Positions 32,795-42,073 are shown, counted from the first letter of the stretch. The stretch: DNA of 64,000 nt from Segatella copri (GCF_026015295.1 NZ_JAPDUW010000001.1:2341501-2405500), one strand, 5' to 3'. Program-made: numbers and translations. Notes: generated by a model not told the origin, from the letters alone.

Positions 32795-34152
32795 TCGAAC
32801 ACCTCCTTGCCAAAAGATTTTTCAAATCTTTGCTTAGTAAAAATATCCATATTTTTACATCCGTGAAAAGCTCCTTCACGAATTATTACATTTTCATTTA
32901 TATTAGATATTAATCGCAAAGAGTCACAACTATCGAAGGCCCCGACACCAATATATGATAAAGACTTTGGGCAAGACACACCTACCAAATTCATACAAGC
33001 TGAAAATGCAGAATCCGCAATATACTCAACACTATCAGGAATATTCAAAAATTTAATTTTTTGGTTAAAGTCAAACGCACTTAAACATATCATCTTGGTA
33101 CCTTGACGAATTGAATAATTATCAACCAACAGATCAGACCCTGACAATAATAAAGTCCCATCGTTACTATATCTTACTCCATATTCATCAACAATTGAGT
33201 TTTTCCAAACATCATCAGTAACCTCTGATAACATTTTCTCAGTTAACCGATTAAGCAACCTAAAATATCTATTAACGCTCTTCGGTAATTTTCTTTTTGT
33301 ACATACCATAAAAAAAATAGAAAGAAGGTGCATTATATCTTCATCGTACATAAAGCCTTGTAAAGTAGACATGATTTTACTCTTACTTAAGTCACGATAA
33401 TCCTCAGCAGAGAAAAGTAATCTATCTGTAGCACCATATTCATCAAGCAAAGAAGATTCCAATGAAATAGCTTTCAAGGATAAAGCGATGCTTGCCAAAG
33501 CAAAGTCATCAATACTTTCATCAAAATCATCGACGGTTCTCAAAGGATGAGAAAAGTCCTTTGTACCAAATGTTGGAGACTTCTGTCCCTTCATGGCAGG
33601 AACAAACATACCATCATAATCTACCAAAGTCAGATTTCCATCAGGACGAACCATGATATTGTCTGGCTTAATATCACCATGAGCAAATGGCTGAGAACGT
33701 AGCCATGCAGCCATTTTGCAAAAGCGATAGCAAAGCATAGCCATGGCATAATTGTCTTGATAGTTTTCTGCAATGTAATTCTCCATTGTTTCACCATCAA
33801 TCCAATCCATCAGAAGAACAGGAAATTCGTCTTCCTCACAACTGCTATCTACGAAGATTTCTTTGTCTAAGTACTTTACAGAAGTAATATAAGAAGAATC
33901 TACGAACTCCAACTCATCTGCAATCTGGCGATAAGCCTCAGCTCTACCTTCTTGTTCTTCAGTAAAACACTTTAAGGCATAGCATTTCCCTGTCTGTTCA
34001 TCTTTCATTTTGAACACGACAGCAAAGGCGCCACTGCTACGATATGGTTCACCATGATCATCTAGCACTGGTACCAAATGAGCCAACTCATCAAGATTGT
34101 TACTAGTATCTTGTATGGCTCTAACATATTCTGAAATTAACGGATATTGCAT
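32791..34152 (-). CDS. Protein kinase-like protein with C-terminal BspA-type leucine-rich repeats
   Basis: A 453-residue protein. The kinase fold has a glycine-rich region near 39-46, Lys near 60 (CYALKCF), the catalytic loop HGDIKPDN at about 158-165, and VDYDGM in place of DFG. Residues 345-440 hold LRR_5/BspA repeats (NIPDSVEYIADSAFSACMNL, SYIGVGAFDSCDSL). The aspartate of DYD can hold Mg, so activity is plausible. It is first of a four-gene cassette with the interrupted gene, the ADP-ribosylglycohydrolase and a small protein. That combination suggests a phosphorylation and ADP-ribose based toxin or stress module. A copy of its first 75 codons is at 40658-40885. Confidence 0.8.
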   Translation of the reverse strand: MQYPLISEYVRAIQDTSNNLDELAHLVPVLDDHGEPYRSSGAFAVVFKMKDEQTGKCYALKCFTEEQEGRAEAYRQIADELEFVDSSYITSVKYLDKEIFVDSSCEEDEFPVLLMDWIDGETMENYIAENYQDNYAMAMLCYRFCKMAAWLRSQPFAHGDIKPDNIMVRPDGNLTLVDYDGMFVPAMKGQKSPTFGTKDFSHPLRTVDDFDESIDDFALASIALSLKAISLESSLLDEYGATDRLLFSAEDYRDLSKSKIMSTLQGFMYDEDIMHLLSIFFMVCTKRKLPKSVNRYFRLLNRLTEKMLSEVTDDVWKNSIVDEYGVRYSNDGTLLLSGSDLLVDNYSIRQGTKMICLSAFDFNQKIKFLNIPDSVEYIADSAFSACMNLVGVSCPKSLSYIGVGAFDSCDSLRLISNINENVIIREGAFHGCKNMDIFTKQRFEKSFGKEVFE

Positions 34153-34266
34153 AGCTCTTTCTTCTTTATTCTCCTTTTTTTCTATCTTCGTCTATATACA
34201 AATATTGCTCACAACCAGCTTCCTTTATCAGTTTAAGCCATTTCTTTTCTTTTACCTTTGCACCCA

Positions 34267-34380
34267 GGAATCAAGTTAGGATATTTGGTTAATGGGTGTT
34301 AAGGTGAACTATCTTTCTTTCAAGGTATGCCCTTTCTCATGTCATAGTCCTTATATAATCCAGCCAACTTTCTTGATTCC
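34267..34380 (+). ncRNA. Candidate bridge-RNA region of the first IS110 element
   Basis: GGAATCAAG (34267-34275) pairs with CTTGATTCC (34372-34380), enclosing 96 bases just upstream of the transposase. IS110 elements of known type encode a bridge RNA in the non-coding end next to the recombinase. Position and size fit, but the loops were not matched to target or donor sequence. Confidence 0.35.
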
Positions 34381-34404
34381 ATTTAACTATTAAATGTCAA
34401 AATT

Positions 34405-35457
34405 ATGGATAAAGAACTTTACATAGGCGTGGATGTCTCAAAGCAGACTCTCGACCTTGCTTATTATGACGGAGAAAGCATTGATTGGAAGAAAGCCCAT
34501 ATAAAGGTGAGCAACAACAATGCAGGTTTCAAGAAAATTGGTTCATGGGTGGCAAAGGTAAGCAAGGGGTTTGATATAGTCTTGTTCTGTATGGAATATA
34601 CAGGACTTTACACCCAAAACTTTAGACTGTGGTTGGAAGAGAAACATTATATTTATAGGATGGTGGAACCTCGCAAGATGCATCGCTTTGAGCCAGACTT
34701 GGATGATGGACTGCGTTCGCTCGACCGCATCAAGACTGACGAGCTTGATTCTTTCCGCATAGCCATTTACTGTGAGCAGAACCACAGAAAGATTCTTCGC
34801 AACCCATCAAAACTTCCTTCTCCTGTATATTTTAAGTTGAAGAGGCTTTTGGCGGAACGCAAGCAGACAGTCAAGCAGTCAGTCCTTTACAAGCAGCAGC
34901 TTCATGATATATGTGCGTATGACACAGATTTGTCTGTGGAACGTAAGAATGGGCAACTTAAAACGCTCAATGATGCACTTAAAGGCATAGACAATGAAAT
35001 TGACATGTACATAAAAGAAGATGCGGACATCAGCAAGAACTTTTCCCTGCTGACATCAATACCTGGTATTGGGCGTGTTGTCGCACTTGAAACCATTGTC
35101 TTGACCGAAAACTTCATGGCAATAGATAACCCACGTAAATACGCTTGCTATATTGGTGTCGCTCCTTTCAAGAAAGAATCTGGTACATCTGTGAGAAAAG
35201 GCTCGTCAGTCTCTAAGAAAGGTTTTAAACAGGCAAAGGCAGATTTGTCCATTGCCTGTTTGGTTTGCATGCAGCACATTCCGAACATCAGAGATTACTG
35301 GGAACGCAAGAGAAAGGAGAAATGCAGTGGAATAGTGTTTAATGCAATCAAGTTTAAGATGATACTCCGTATGTTTGCCGTTATAAAACGAGGTACTCCG
35401 TATGTGGAGACGGACAATTATCGAAATGGGAAAAACAAGCAACCAGGAGTGAACTAA
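34405..35457 (+). CDS. IS110-family transposase (first copy)
   Basis: A 350-residue DEDD/serine recombinase-like transposase. The N-terminal RuvC-like half begins YIGVDVSK (Asp10) with MEYTG near 70 and DRIKTDELDS near 112. The C-terminal Tnp20 half has IPGIGRVVA and ACYIGVAPFKKESGTS, whose Ser is the expected catalytic residue. Full length suggests an intact element. The second IS110 element starts about 270 bases downstream and is only distantly similar. Confidence 0.93.
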   Translation: MDKELYIGVDVSKQTLDLAYYDGESIDWKKAHIKVSNNNAGFKKIGSWVAKVSKGFDIVLFCMEYTGLYTQNFRLWLEEKHYIYRMVEPRKMHRFEPDLDDGLRSLDRIKTDELDSFRIAIYCEQNHRKILRNPSKLPSPVYFKLKRLLAERKQTVKQSVLYKQQLHDICAYDTDLSVERKNGQLKTLNDALKGIDNEIDMYIKEDADISKNFSLLTSIPGIGRVVALETIVLTENFMAIDNPRKYACYIGVAPFKKESGTSVRKGSSVSKKGFKQAKADLSIACLVCMQHIPNIRDYWERKRKEKCSGIVFNAIKFKMILRMFAVIKRGTPYVETDNYRNGKNKQPGVN

Positions 35458-35723
35458 CAGTGTTTTAAGACCATCACTATACCATGATAGAGTCTCTTGG
35501 TTGCTTTTGGCACTACCTTTGCGAGGAATCCTCAAAAGGAAGGAACTCCAGACAGAGGTAGTGAACTTTTTAATCTTAGGCAAAGCCCTTTCCCTTGATA
35601 TAGTCTCCTCTGCCCGAAATGTCAGACTCAGTGCCTTTTAGGGAATTAGCTGTCCGTCCCAGCTTTTAAAAGATTTGGCTTATCCTGACATAGAGAGTTC
35701 CTTTCGTAAAGCGGTGCAAAGAT
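35458..35723 (+). ncRNA. Non-coding region between the IS110 genes; candidate bridge RNA of the second element
   Basis: 266 bases without a gene. They contain GGTAGTGAAC and CACTACCT as an inverted pair (near 35504 and 35553) and several short stems. It must include the right end of the first IS110 and the left end of the second, where a bridge RNA of about 170 bases would be encoded. Confidence 0.3.
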
Positions 35724-36770
35724 ATGAAAAATAAATCATTTGTAGGCATTGACATCTCTAAAAATGTCATAGATGTATCTATATTTCGTGAGGACACCAA
35801 CATCAAAATGTTCCCTCATGAGGTGTTCAACAACACTCGCAAGGGATTTGGCGATATGTGCTCATGGCTCAAAAAGAGCCGTGTGGTACTTTCCCAAGCC
35901 CTGTTTGGCATGGAATTTACAGGTTGCTACTCCTTGGACTTGGAAAAATTCCTCACGTCCAAGAATTACTCTTTCTGTATGCTTAGTACACGTATAGTAA
36001 AACATCATCCTATGGGGACAATAGATAAGCGAGACAAGAATGACTCTGCAAAGATAGCTGACTTCCTCTATCGTTATGATGGCACGGAATGTGCCAAGCC
36101 ATACAAGTTGCCAAGCAAGGCTATGCAACAATTGAAGCAACTTGTCAATGAGCGTAAGTTCCTTGTGGAGCAACGGACAAACTTTATGAACCGAATGCAG
36201 ATGTTTGAAACGAAAGAGGATTCTGCCATGTATGAGAGCTACATTAAAAAGCTCAATCATGACATTGAGAAGATAGATCAGGAAGAGTGTGAATTAATGT
36301 CCAAGGAGGAAGATGTCTTTGACACTTTTCAGAATCTGTTGACGATACCAGGAATTGGTTTTGTCAATGCAACAAACATAATTGCCATCACACGAAACTT
36401 TACCGCTTTTGACACAGCTCGGCAATATGCGAGATATGTTGGCGTAGCTCCATGCAGTCACACTTCTGGTACCAGTGTGAAATGGCGTGCCCGACCTTCC
36501 GCACACTGTAACGGTCAAGTGAAAGCTGACCTGTCTATGGCGGCATTGAGAGCTGTTGAGTACGATGTGGAAATGCAAATGTTTTATAATCGAAAGTTAG
36601 GAGGCAGAAAAGATTCTGATACTAAGCGTAAGGCATTGAATGCCGTCAAGTTTAAGCTCATTTGCAGAATGTTTGCCATAGGCAAGCAAAAGAGAAAATG
36701 GGAAGTGTTGAACACCTCTGACGACAGAAAGAACTTACATATTGAAAAGTCCAAAGCAAGTGAACTATGA
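35724..36770 (+). CDS. IS110-family transposase (second copy)
   Basis: A 348-residue transposase. Motifs are FVGIDISKN (Asp10), FGMEFTG, DKRDKNDSAKIADF (acidic cluster near 104-117), IPGIGFVNA and ARYVGVAP.SHTSGTS with the catalytic Ser. Full length and intact. It is a different member of the family from the one at 34405, so these are independent insertions rather than a tandem duplication. Confidence 0.93.
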   Translation: MKNKSFVGIDISKNVIDVSIFREDTNIKMFPHEVFNNTRKGFGDMCSWLKKSRVVLSQALFGMEFTGCYSLDLEKFLTSKNYSFCMLSTRIVKHHPMGTIDKRDKNDSAKIADFLYRYDGTECAKPYKLPSKAMQQLKQLVNERKFLVEQRTNFMNRMQMFETKEDSAMYESYIKKLNHDIEKIDQEECELMSKEEDVFDTFQNLLTIPGIGFVNATNIIAITRNFTAFDTARQYARYVGVAPCSHTSGTSVKWRARPSAHCNGQVKADLSMAALRAVEYDVEMQMFYNRKLGGRKDSDTKRKALNAVKFKLICRMFAIGKQKRKWEVLNTSDDRKNLHIEKSKASEL

Positions 36771-36806
36771 CAATGTACCATTGTCTCTTATAGTCTTGTG
36801 AGGACA

Positions 36807-36874
36807 GATACGGATAACTAATTAGGAATCGAGCAAAAAGCTATTAAAAGAAAGAGTTCCGTATCGTTTTTTTT
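36807..36874 (+). terminator. Terminator-like hairpin after the second IS110
   Basis: GATACGGA (36807-36814) pairs with TCCGTATC (36858-36865), followed by G and eight T. The loop is long (43 bases). Confidence 0.6.
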
Positions 36875-36992
36875 GTAACAGAAAAGTCAAAAAATGTCTT
36901 CTTCTGCTACAGGGGTAGGTATGACTATATGCTTTCTGGGGGCTATTTTGCTTATTTTAACACAAAAAAGCTCTCAAAAATTTGGTGATGTC

Positions 36993-37772
36993 TTAGGAAT
37001 CATGAGTCCAATATTTATCTCCTTTTCTGACATATGCCATATTGAACAAATCGAAAAGGTCATTACGTTGCCATTTATACTGACCAACCTCTAAACATTT
37101 AAAATAATAATCCAACACCTTAAAAAACAACTCGTTATTAGATAATATATATTTTTTCAACTTATACCGTCCATTGGTTGCTGTATCAGCCCAAGAATTC
37201 ACGAGTTGATACACTATAGGTAAAGTTAATAATTTTCTATGTTTTTGATTATTTTTAATTTTCATTTTACATTCAACAGCCATCTCATTAACCTTAATTC
37301 CTACATTCTGCATTTCTTCTTTTGCTTTATTTATATAAAGTTCAAATTCAGATTGCAGTTCCTCTTTGATAGCCGCACCATCAGATACTTTTTGAGCCAT
37401 AAGAAACAACTGCTTCACATATTCCCTTCTACCAAGACTACAATTCTTATTTGACAATTCTATTAGATATTTCAAAGGCTCTACAAAAAGTAACAGATCT
37501 TTACACTGCAACATCTTTTGAATTGCTCGCCTTACCACAGAGAACTTACTAACCAAACTACCCGTATTAGTCAATTCCCATAAATTTACATAGGTTGGGA
37601 AAAGATAGTCTTTCACATGCATAAACAAACATTCATCCGTACCAAGTTTATACCAAATATTGGTATCTGGTATAATCCGAAAAGGAACAATACATTTTAA
37701 AGTTTGCTTTCTTCTATGGCACAGTTTTTTCTTATGCCTCGTCCACTTTTTATAATTCATAAATTTATTCAT
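36993..37772 (-). CDS. PIN-like domain protein, possibly shortened at the C-terminus
   Basis: A 259-residue protein. IIPDTNIWYKLG near 35-46, NLWELTN near 64-70 and the acidic NDLFDLFNMAYV near 235-246 form the acidic pattern of a PIN-type ribonuclease. The frame ends soon after GDKYWTHD, a place where related proteins usually continue with a final strand and helix, so it may be truncated by sequence on the IS110 side. A -7 box (TAACTTTG, minus strand, 37827-37834) lies upstream. ATG at 37808 and 37772 are both possible, and the second gives a normal leader. Single toxin-like or RNA-cleaving defence protein. Confidence 0.6.
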   Translation of the reverse strand: MNKFMNYKKWTRHKKKLCHRRKQTLKCIVPFRIIPDTNIWYKLGTDECLFMHVKDYLFPTYVNLWELTNTGSLVSKFSVVRRAIQKMLQCKDLLLFVEPLKYLIELSNKNCSLGRREYVKQLFLMAQKVSDGAAIKEELQSEFELYINKAKEEMQNVGIKVNEMAVECKMKIKNNQKHRKLLTLPIVYQLVNSWADTATNGRYKLKKYILSNNELFFKVLDYYFKCLEVGQYKWQRNDLFDLFNMAYVRKGDKYWTHDS

Positions 37773-37974
37773 AATTATTTTTTTTGTTTTAATGGACTCC
37801 AAAACCATTCTGGTTTATCCAGATGCAAAGTTACATAAATCTCAGCTAACAAAATTAGTCAAACTAGTTTTTTAAGATTATTTGTATGCAGAGTAAGACC
37901 ACTTAGCCTTTACACCTTTTACAGCACTCGCATCTTTCCCATCTGCAACTTCAGTTAGTCCATGAACCTTAATT

Positions 37975-38412
37975 CTATTTATTAGAAGAATAAGGAATAA
38001 TTACATTCGACTTTATATAGACTTGCATATCATCTTTTGACAGGAGATTTCCACCAGGATCTAAAACAGCAAGAATTATTGGACGCAAATCCCATTCTGT
38101 CTCTCTGTCTTTACCAGGAAATGTTCTATAATTGCATTTTTCCATTGCAGAAACAATGAAATACATATTTTTATCTCTCTGAATAAATATATTTGTATCT
38201 TTTTCTGCAACAAAAACCTTATAAAAATGATCTTCAAAATTTTCATTAACTATATAGTAGTCATAATTCTTTTCAAACAGATTACGACCTCTAAAGATAG
38301 CAAGTCCCTGATAAAAGGGTTCTAATTCACCTACACTATACGAATATTCGTAATCTATCATTTCATAACGGATATTCCTAATTCTTGTTTTTATTATATA
38401 TTTTTTCATCAT
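37975..38412 (-). CDS. Uncharacterised small protein
   Basis: A 145-residue soluble protein with basic N-terminus (MMKKYIIKTRIRNIRY) and a beta-rich remainder (YDYYIVNENFEDHFYKVFVAEKD). No motif was recognised. Its start is shaped like those of the neighbouring MKTY proteins. The insertion-sequence end at 38446 lies just upstream. Confidence 0.5.
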   Translation of the reverse strand: MMKKYIIKTRIRNIRYEMIDYEYSYSVGELEPFYQGLAIFRGRNLFEKNYDYYIVNENFEDHFYKVFVAEKDTNIFIQRDKNMYFIVSAMEKCNYRTFPGKDRETEWDLRPIILAVLDPGGNLLSKDDMQVYIKSNVIIPYSSNK

Positions 38413-38445
38413 TTATCAATTTTAACGTATCCATTACAAACCTGG

Positions 38446-38474
38446 TACCTCTTCCGAGATTTTATCCGAACTCT
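38446..38474 (+). mobile_element. Solitary end of an IS4-like element
   Basis: TACCTCTTCCGAGATTTTATCCG matches the right end of the relic at 11265-11649 over about 23 bases with one change. No partner end or transposase frame is near, so it is a scar. Confidence 0.5.
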
Positions 38475-38513
38475 AGTGATGCAGCATCTTTAGTGCCTCA
38501 AGTTCATACCCTA

Positions 38514-39275
38514 TTATAAATATGCAACACAAGGATCATCAGGATTGTCATCCTTATATTCCTTTATCTTTTGTTCAAAAGCATGTTCACCTTGGTTAGA
38601 ATAATATATGCAAAAACAAGTAGATGCAATAGCAAATATTAAAGTGAGTACGCTTCCAAGCCAATCTCTTAATCCCAAACATGCATCTGCTGCTAGAACA
38701 TAAAGAAGAAAGCCTAAAACACCAAAGAATATAGCCTTTGTCTTTTTGGGATCTTGGTATTTTATTTGTATCTCGGCCTTTATTTTCTCTGCCCTTTCGC
38801 GATTTGCTTCTTGTTTAGCTTTTTCAGCAAGCTCATTGTCTTTATTCTGTTGTTCAATCTGCTTCTGCTTTTCCTTATCTAGTTTATCCACTAAATATGT
38901 ATTTAGTTCTTCCAAAGTTTTTGGAGCAAACAACGCTTTGTTGTTTTCATCTATCATGAAAGCGTATCTATCCGTACCATCCAACTGGAAGGCTAGGATA
39001 TTTTCGTCAACAAATGCGGTACGAAGCATCACAAAACTATTTCCGTCACCTTTGATAAGAATCGACTTGTTTGCAGGTATATATTTCCAAGTCTTAACAG
39101 AACCTATGCCGTTCGTTGTTATCAATACGGTTCCATTCTCTTGAAAGATATACACTTGCTTTTCACCTTCATCATTAAAAACTATCCATGCTTTGTTGGA
39201 AAGCACAGCTTTCGCATCAAGGCTCTCCGAGAACCTTTTATAGCGATTTAATGTCTCAAACAAATATGTCTTCAT
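38514..39275 (-). CDS. Membrane protein with shared N-terminal MKTY domain
   Basis: A 253-residue protein. An N-terminal beta-rich domain (1-125) with AWIVFNDEGEKQVYIF and TWKYIPANKSILI is paralogous to the first 130 residues of the 39356 protein. Residues 128-170 form a Lys/Glu/Gln coiled coil. Two helices (about 182-225) cross the membrane. The ATG at 39275 is taken because the paralogue starts with the same MKTY. The domain would be cytoplasmic and may sense a ligand or bind lipid. Confidence 0.65.
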   Translation of the reverse strand: MKTYLFETLNRYKRFSESLDAKAVLSNKAWIVFNDEGEKQVYIFQENGTVLITTNGIGSVKTWKYIPANKSILIKGDGNSFVMLRTAFVDENILAFQLDGTDRYAFMIDENNKALFAPKTLEELNTYLVDKLDKEKQKQIEQQNKDNELAEKAKQEANRERAEKIKAEIQIKYQDPKKTKAIFFGVLGFLLYVLAADACLGLRDWLGSVLTLIFAIASTCFCIYYSNQGEHAFEQKIKEYKDDNPDDPCVAYL

Positions 39276-39355
39276 AACCATTTACTAAAATGTTACTCTT
39301 GCTTAATATATTAGGCAAGTATATTTACTAGAAATTAAAGATTCATAGAATTTCA

Positions 39356-40597
39356 TTATTTATCGCATACAGCTCTAACTTGAAGCATTCTATATCTTTC
39401 AATACAATCTATTTTACTTTTTCTAACAAAATCCATATTGTCATTGTATGTTTCACCAATAAATAAATATGCAGCAGGATTATCGTCATTAAATTGATAA
39501 CAGTTATTAAAATACAATTGACCTGTATATAAATATATTGAATATTCATTATCTTTCAAAATCCAATTTCCTGAAGTTCCATCAACAAACCCTGCTGATG
39601 GAAGAATTATATAATTATTATTTGGTCCTATTATTTTCGCCACCTTTTTACCATTTAATTCTGTGAGATAAATCTTACATTTTGTAATAAGTTCTCTACA
39701 TTCTTTTTTTGTAGGCATACGCCATTTTCCGCCCCAATTAACTTTTGCTATATCGTACTTTGTATTTGTGATATAAAGTGGTGGACATGTTTCCGCATCA
39801 CGTGATGGAAATCGACTATTTAAATCTCCTACAAGTTCTTTCCCATCAAAAACGTCTTGTCCAATAGGTTCTCCCCACCCATAATAATTACCTGATTCTT
39901 CAGGATTGTTTGCACCAACATTACAAGAAGCCCATTGTACACTTAACCCTAAATCAACCGCTTTTCGATTTTTGATTTCTGTTGTATATAATCTTGGATG
40001 CTTTTTCCAATATTCTATATAATTGTATATTACATTCCCAATAAAAAGCAAAAATAGGATTGCGACAAAAGCAATAAAACCTATAAACAAATACTTATCA
40101 TTACGCTTTTGTATGAGCTTATCACGTTTTATTTGTCTTTCTTTTCTAATTTTTATCTCCAGCTTATATTTCTCACGTTGTAATTCTGACAATATATCTA
40201 TATTGCATTTTTTTACAAGATACCATTGTATCTTTTCATACGAAACATCTTGTAAACTATTAGATTTCGTATTAATCAAAAAACAAAAACAATTTGTGCT
40301 ATCTATATTTAACACAATTATATCTGTATTGAAAAAAAGAATATTAAACAAGATTTTTTCTCTTTTAGTATCCAATATAAGAGAAAAATTAACAGGAAAA
40401 AATTGCCACTTTGCATATTGCGACTTCCCGTTAAAGGATATCAATACATTGTCTTTATCAACAAAGATAAATTTTTCTATTTCATCCTTGTCTTCATTAA
40501 AAACCATCCATTCAGAATTTTGCACAAAAGAAACAAAATCCTTTTTATTGGCTATAGACTTTAAACGTCTAAACTCATTTATTATATAAGTCTTCAT
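39356..40597 (-). CDS. Membrane protein: MKTY domain fused to a FISUMP/DUF1566-like C-terminus
   Basis: A 413-residue protein. Residues 1-130 match the MKTY domain of 38514 (EWMVFNEDKDEIEKFIF, AKWQFFPVNFSLIL), 135-165 is a Lys/Arg-rich coiled segment and 170-190 one membrane helix. The outside part begins VDLGLSVQWASCNVGANNPE and carries YYGWGEP and GGKWRMPTKKECREL, the Fibrobacter-type major paralogous (FISUMP) fold often found on surface proteins. So an inside domain of unknown function is joined across the membrane to a surface-type domain. Extremely AT-rich coding sequence. Confidence 0.7.
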   Translation of the reverse strand: MKTYIINEFRRLKSIANKKDFVSFVQNSEWMVFNEDKDEIEKFIFVDKDNVLISFNGKSQYAKWQFFPVNFSLILDTKREKILFNILFFNTDIIVLNIDSTNCFCFLINTKSNSLQDVSYEKIQWYLVKKCNIDILSELQREKYKLEIKIRKERQIKRDKLIQKRNDKYLFIGFIAFVAILFLLFIGNVIYNYIEYWKKHPRLYTTEIKNRKAVDLGLSVQWASCNVGANNPEESGNYYGWGEPIGQDVFDGKELVGDLNSRFPSRDAETCPPLYITNTKYDIAKVNWGGKWRMPTKKECRELITKCKIYLTELNGKKVAKIIGPNNNYIILPSAGFVDGTSGNWILKDNEYSIYLYTGQLYFNNCYQFNDDNPAAYLFIGETYNDNMDFVRKSKIDCIERYRMLQVRAVCDK

Positions 40598-40615
40598 AAT
40601 TGTACATTTTGATAA

Positions 40616-40885
40616 TTAATAAAAAAGCACCCCCAAACTTTGCTCCACATCGACTATATTACGATAAGCCTCAGCTCTACCTTCTTGTTCTTCAGTAAAG
40701 CACTTTAAGGCATAGCATTTCCCAGTCTGTTCATCTTTCATTTTAAACACGACGGCAAACGCACCACTGCTACGATATGGTTCACCATGATCATCTAGCA
40801 CTGGTACCAAATGAGCCAACTCATCAAGATTGTTACTAGCATCTTGTATGGCTTTCACATATTCTGATATCAAAGGATATTGCAT
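40616..40885 (-). pseudogene. N-terminal fragment of the kinase at 32791
   Basis: The first 75 codons match the kinase (MQYPLISEYVKAIQDASNNL, with two substitutions in this part) up to AEAYR near 40658, then the frame goes into unrelated sequence and stops after 14 codons. The catalytic loop is absent. It lies 18 bases upstream of the 39356 start and may supply its promoter region. Confidence 0.85.
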
Positions 40886-41075
40886 TGACTTTTTCTGTTA
40901 ATTGTTTTGCCCCAAAGGTACAAAAGACTTGCGATACGACCAAATCTTCGCTCGTCTTTTCACCTCATTTAATATAGAATGCTATTTTGTTCACTTTATT
41001 GTCTTAATCATTCATGTTTGTGAAGTATATTTACACATCAAGCTTATACTCTAGTATAAATATGTAGAACACATA

Positions 41076-41933
41076 CTATTCCCCAAACATTCTATTATTA
41101 TATAAATGATATGCCAAAGCATTGACAACCATCAGAGTATGATTTCTGTAATTACCTTGTTGTGAGTCAGAAAGAAGTTGCTCTGCGTTTCTACGTTGAG
41201 TCACCCATCTTGCCAGCAAAGTCTTGGTATCAACTGCATATTTCTCCAGTTGACAATACAGTTGTTTGTATTCTAATGCACTACCATAAGACTTAATCAA
41301 CTCTTTGTCCTGAGTTTCGTATTTAACAGAGGCCAGTGCCTGGTGTAACTCTTCGCTCCAAACCGAAGTATCAATAACCTTCATCTTTGCAAATGACGGC
41401 TCTTGCTTATTGGTGAACAATTCATAATCATCCTTCAGGCAAGCCATTCGGATATAAGCGATGTTCATAGGCGCATCTGCTTGACAGATAATCCCCATCG
41501 TACCACCAGTATAATAACACAATCTGAGATACATGGCATCAAACTTATTAAGCGAAGCCTGCAACTTGTTCCAGCAATCAGTCTCCTGCTTAAGGCAGTC
41601 TTTCAATGTTGGCTGCAATGGCAGACTACCCAGCTTAGCAGAATAAGCTGCTATATTGTTCTTGTATCGTTTCTCTTGTTGGGTACACCACATTGCCATC
41701 CCTGAAGTTGTCTCCTCTGGATTTTCTGATGAATCAAAATACAAGTCACCAAATTTCGCGATGATTTCCTTTTGATAATCATCTTCGTCTAATGGCATTG
41801 CATTGACACTGGTTGGAGCATCATCATATCTCGTCCAGTCAACCCCTGCGTAAGCTACATTTGTCAATAGAAGCAACAGACTTGACATTGCAATTCTTAC
41901 ATGATGAGATATTGATAAAAATGGTATCACCAT
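41076..41933 (-). CDS. Exported protein of unknown function
   Basis: A 285-residue protein with an N-terminal signal peptide (hydrophobic 15-29, cleavage after VAYAG). The mature part is helical with several Tyr/Cys residues (CYYTGGTMGIICQ) and no known catalytic motif. Four or more cysteines could form disulfides in the periplasm. It is alone, with about 190 bases of non-coding DNA on its 3' side. Confidence 0.6.
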   Translation of the reverse strand: MVIPFLSISHHVRIAMSSLLLLLTNVAYAGVDWTRYDDAPTSVNAMPLDEDDYQKEIIAKFGDLYFDSSENPEETTSGMAMWCTQQEKRYKNNIAAYSAKLGSLPLQPTLKDCLKQETDCWNKLQASLNKFDAMYLRLCYYTGGTMGIICQADAPMNIAYIRMACLKDDYELFTNKQEPSFAKMKVIDTSVWSEELHQALASVKYETQDKELIKSYGSALEYKQLYCQLEKYAVDTKTLLARWVTQRRNAEQLLSDSQQGNYRNHTLMVVNALAYHLYNNRMFGE

Positions 41934-42073
41934 AGTTATAACCTTTTTAAATTAATACTTTATGAGATGGCAAAGTTAGTTCTTTTCTTGAATACAGATG
42001 TATTACCTAGAGAAAAGCACACCTCCACAAGGCTTGTGGAGCTAAAAGATTTGCTGATTATCAGATTTTACAC

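Larger units (their letters stand above)
34267..36874 (+). mobile_element. Two adjacent IS110 elements
   Basis: Two different IS110 transposase genes in the same direction, with non-coding ends between them. GTGAACTA-like sequence recurs near 34306, 35448, 35559 and 36761, and ATAGTC-containing stretches occur at several edges, so these may mark element ends. IS110 elements lack normal inverted repeats, so exact borders cannot be set by eye. Confidence 0.6.

Noticed and set aside
34405..36770. Tandem duplication of one IS110
   Set aside because: The two transposases share only family motifs; sequence differs throughout.
36894..37094. 66-codon ORF with a hydrophobic start
   Set aside because: It overlaps the end of the PIN-type gene on the other strand; no promoter or relatives recognised. 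A real small membrane protein cannot be fully excluded.
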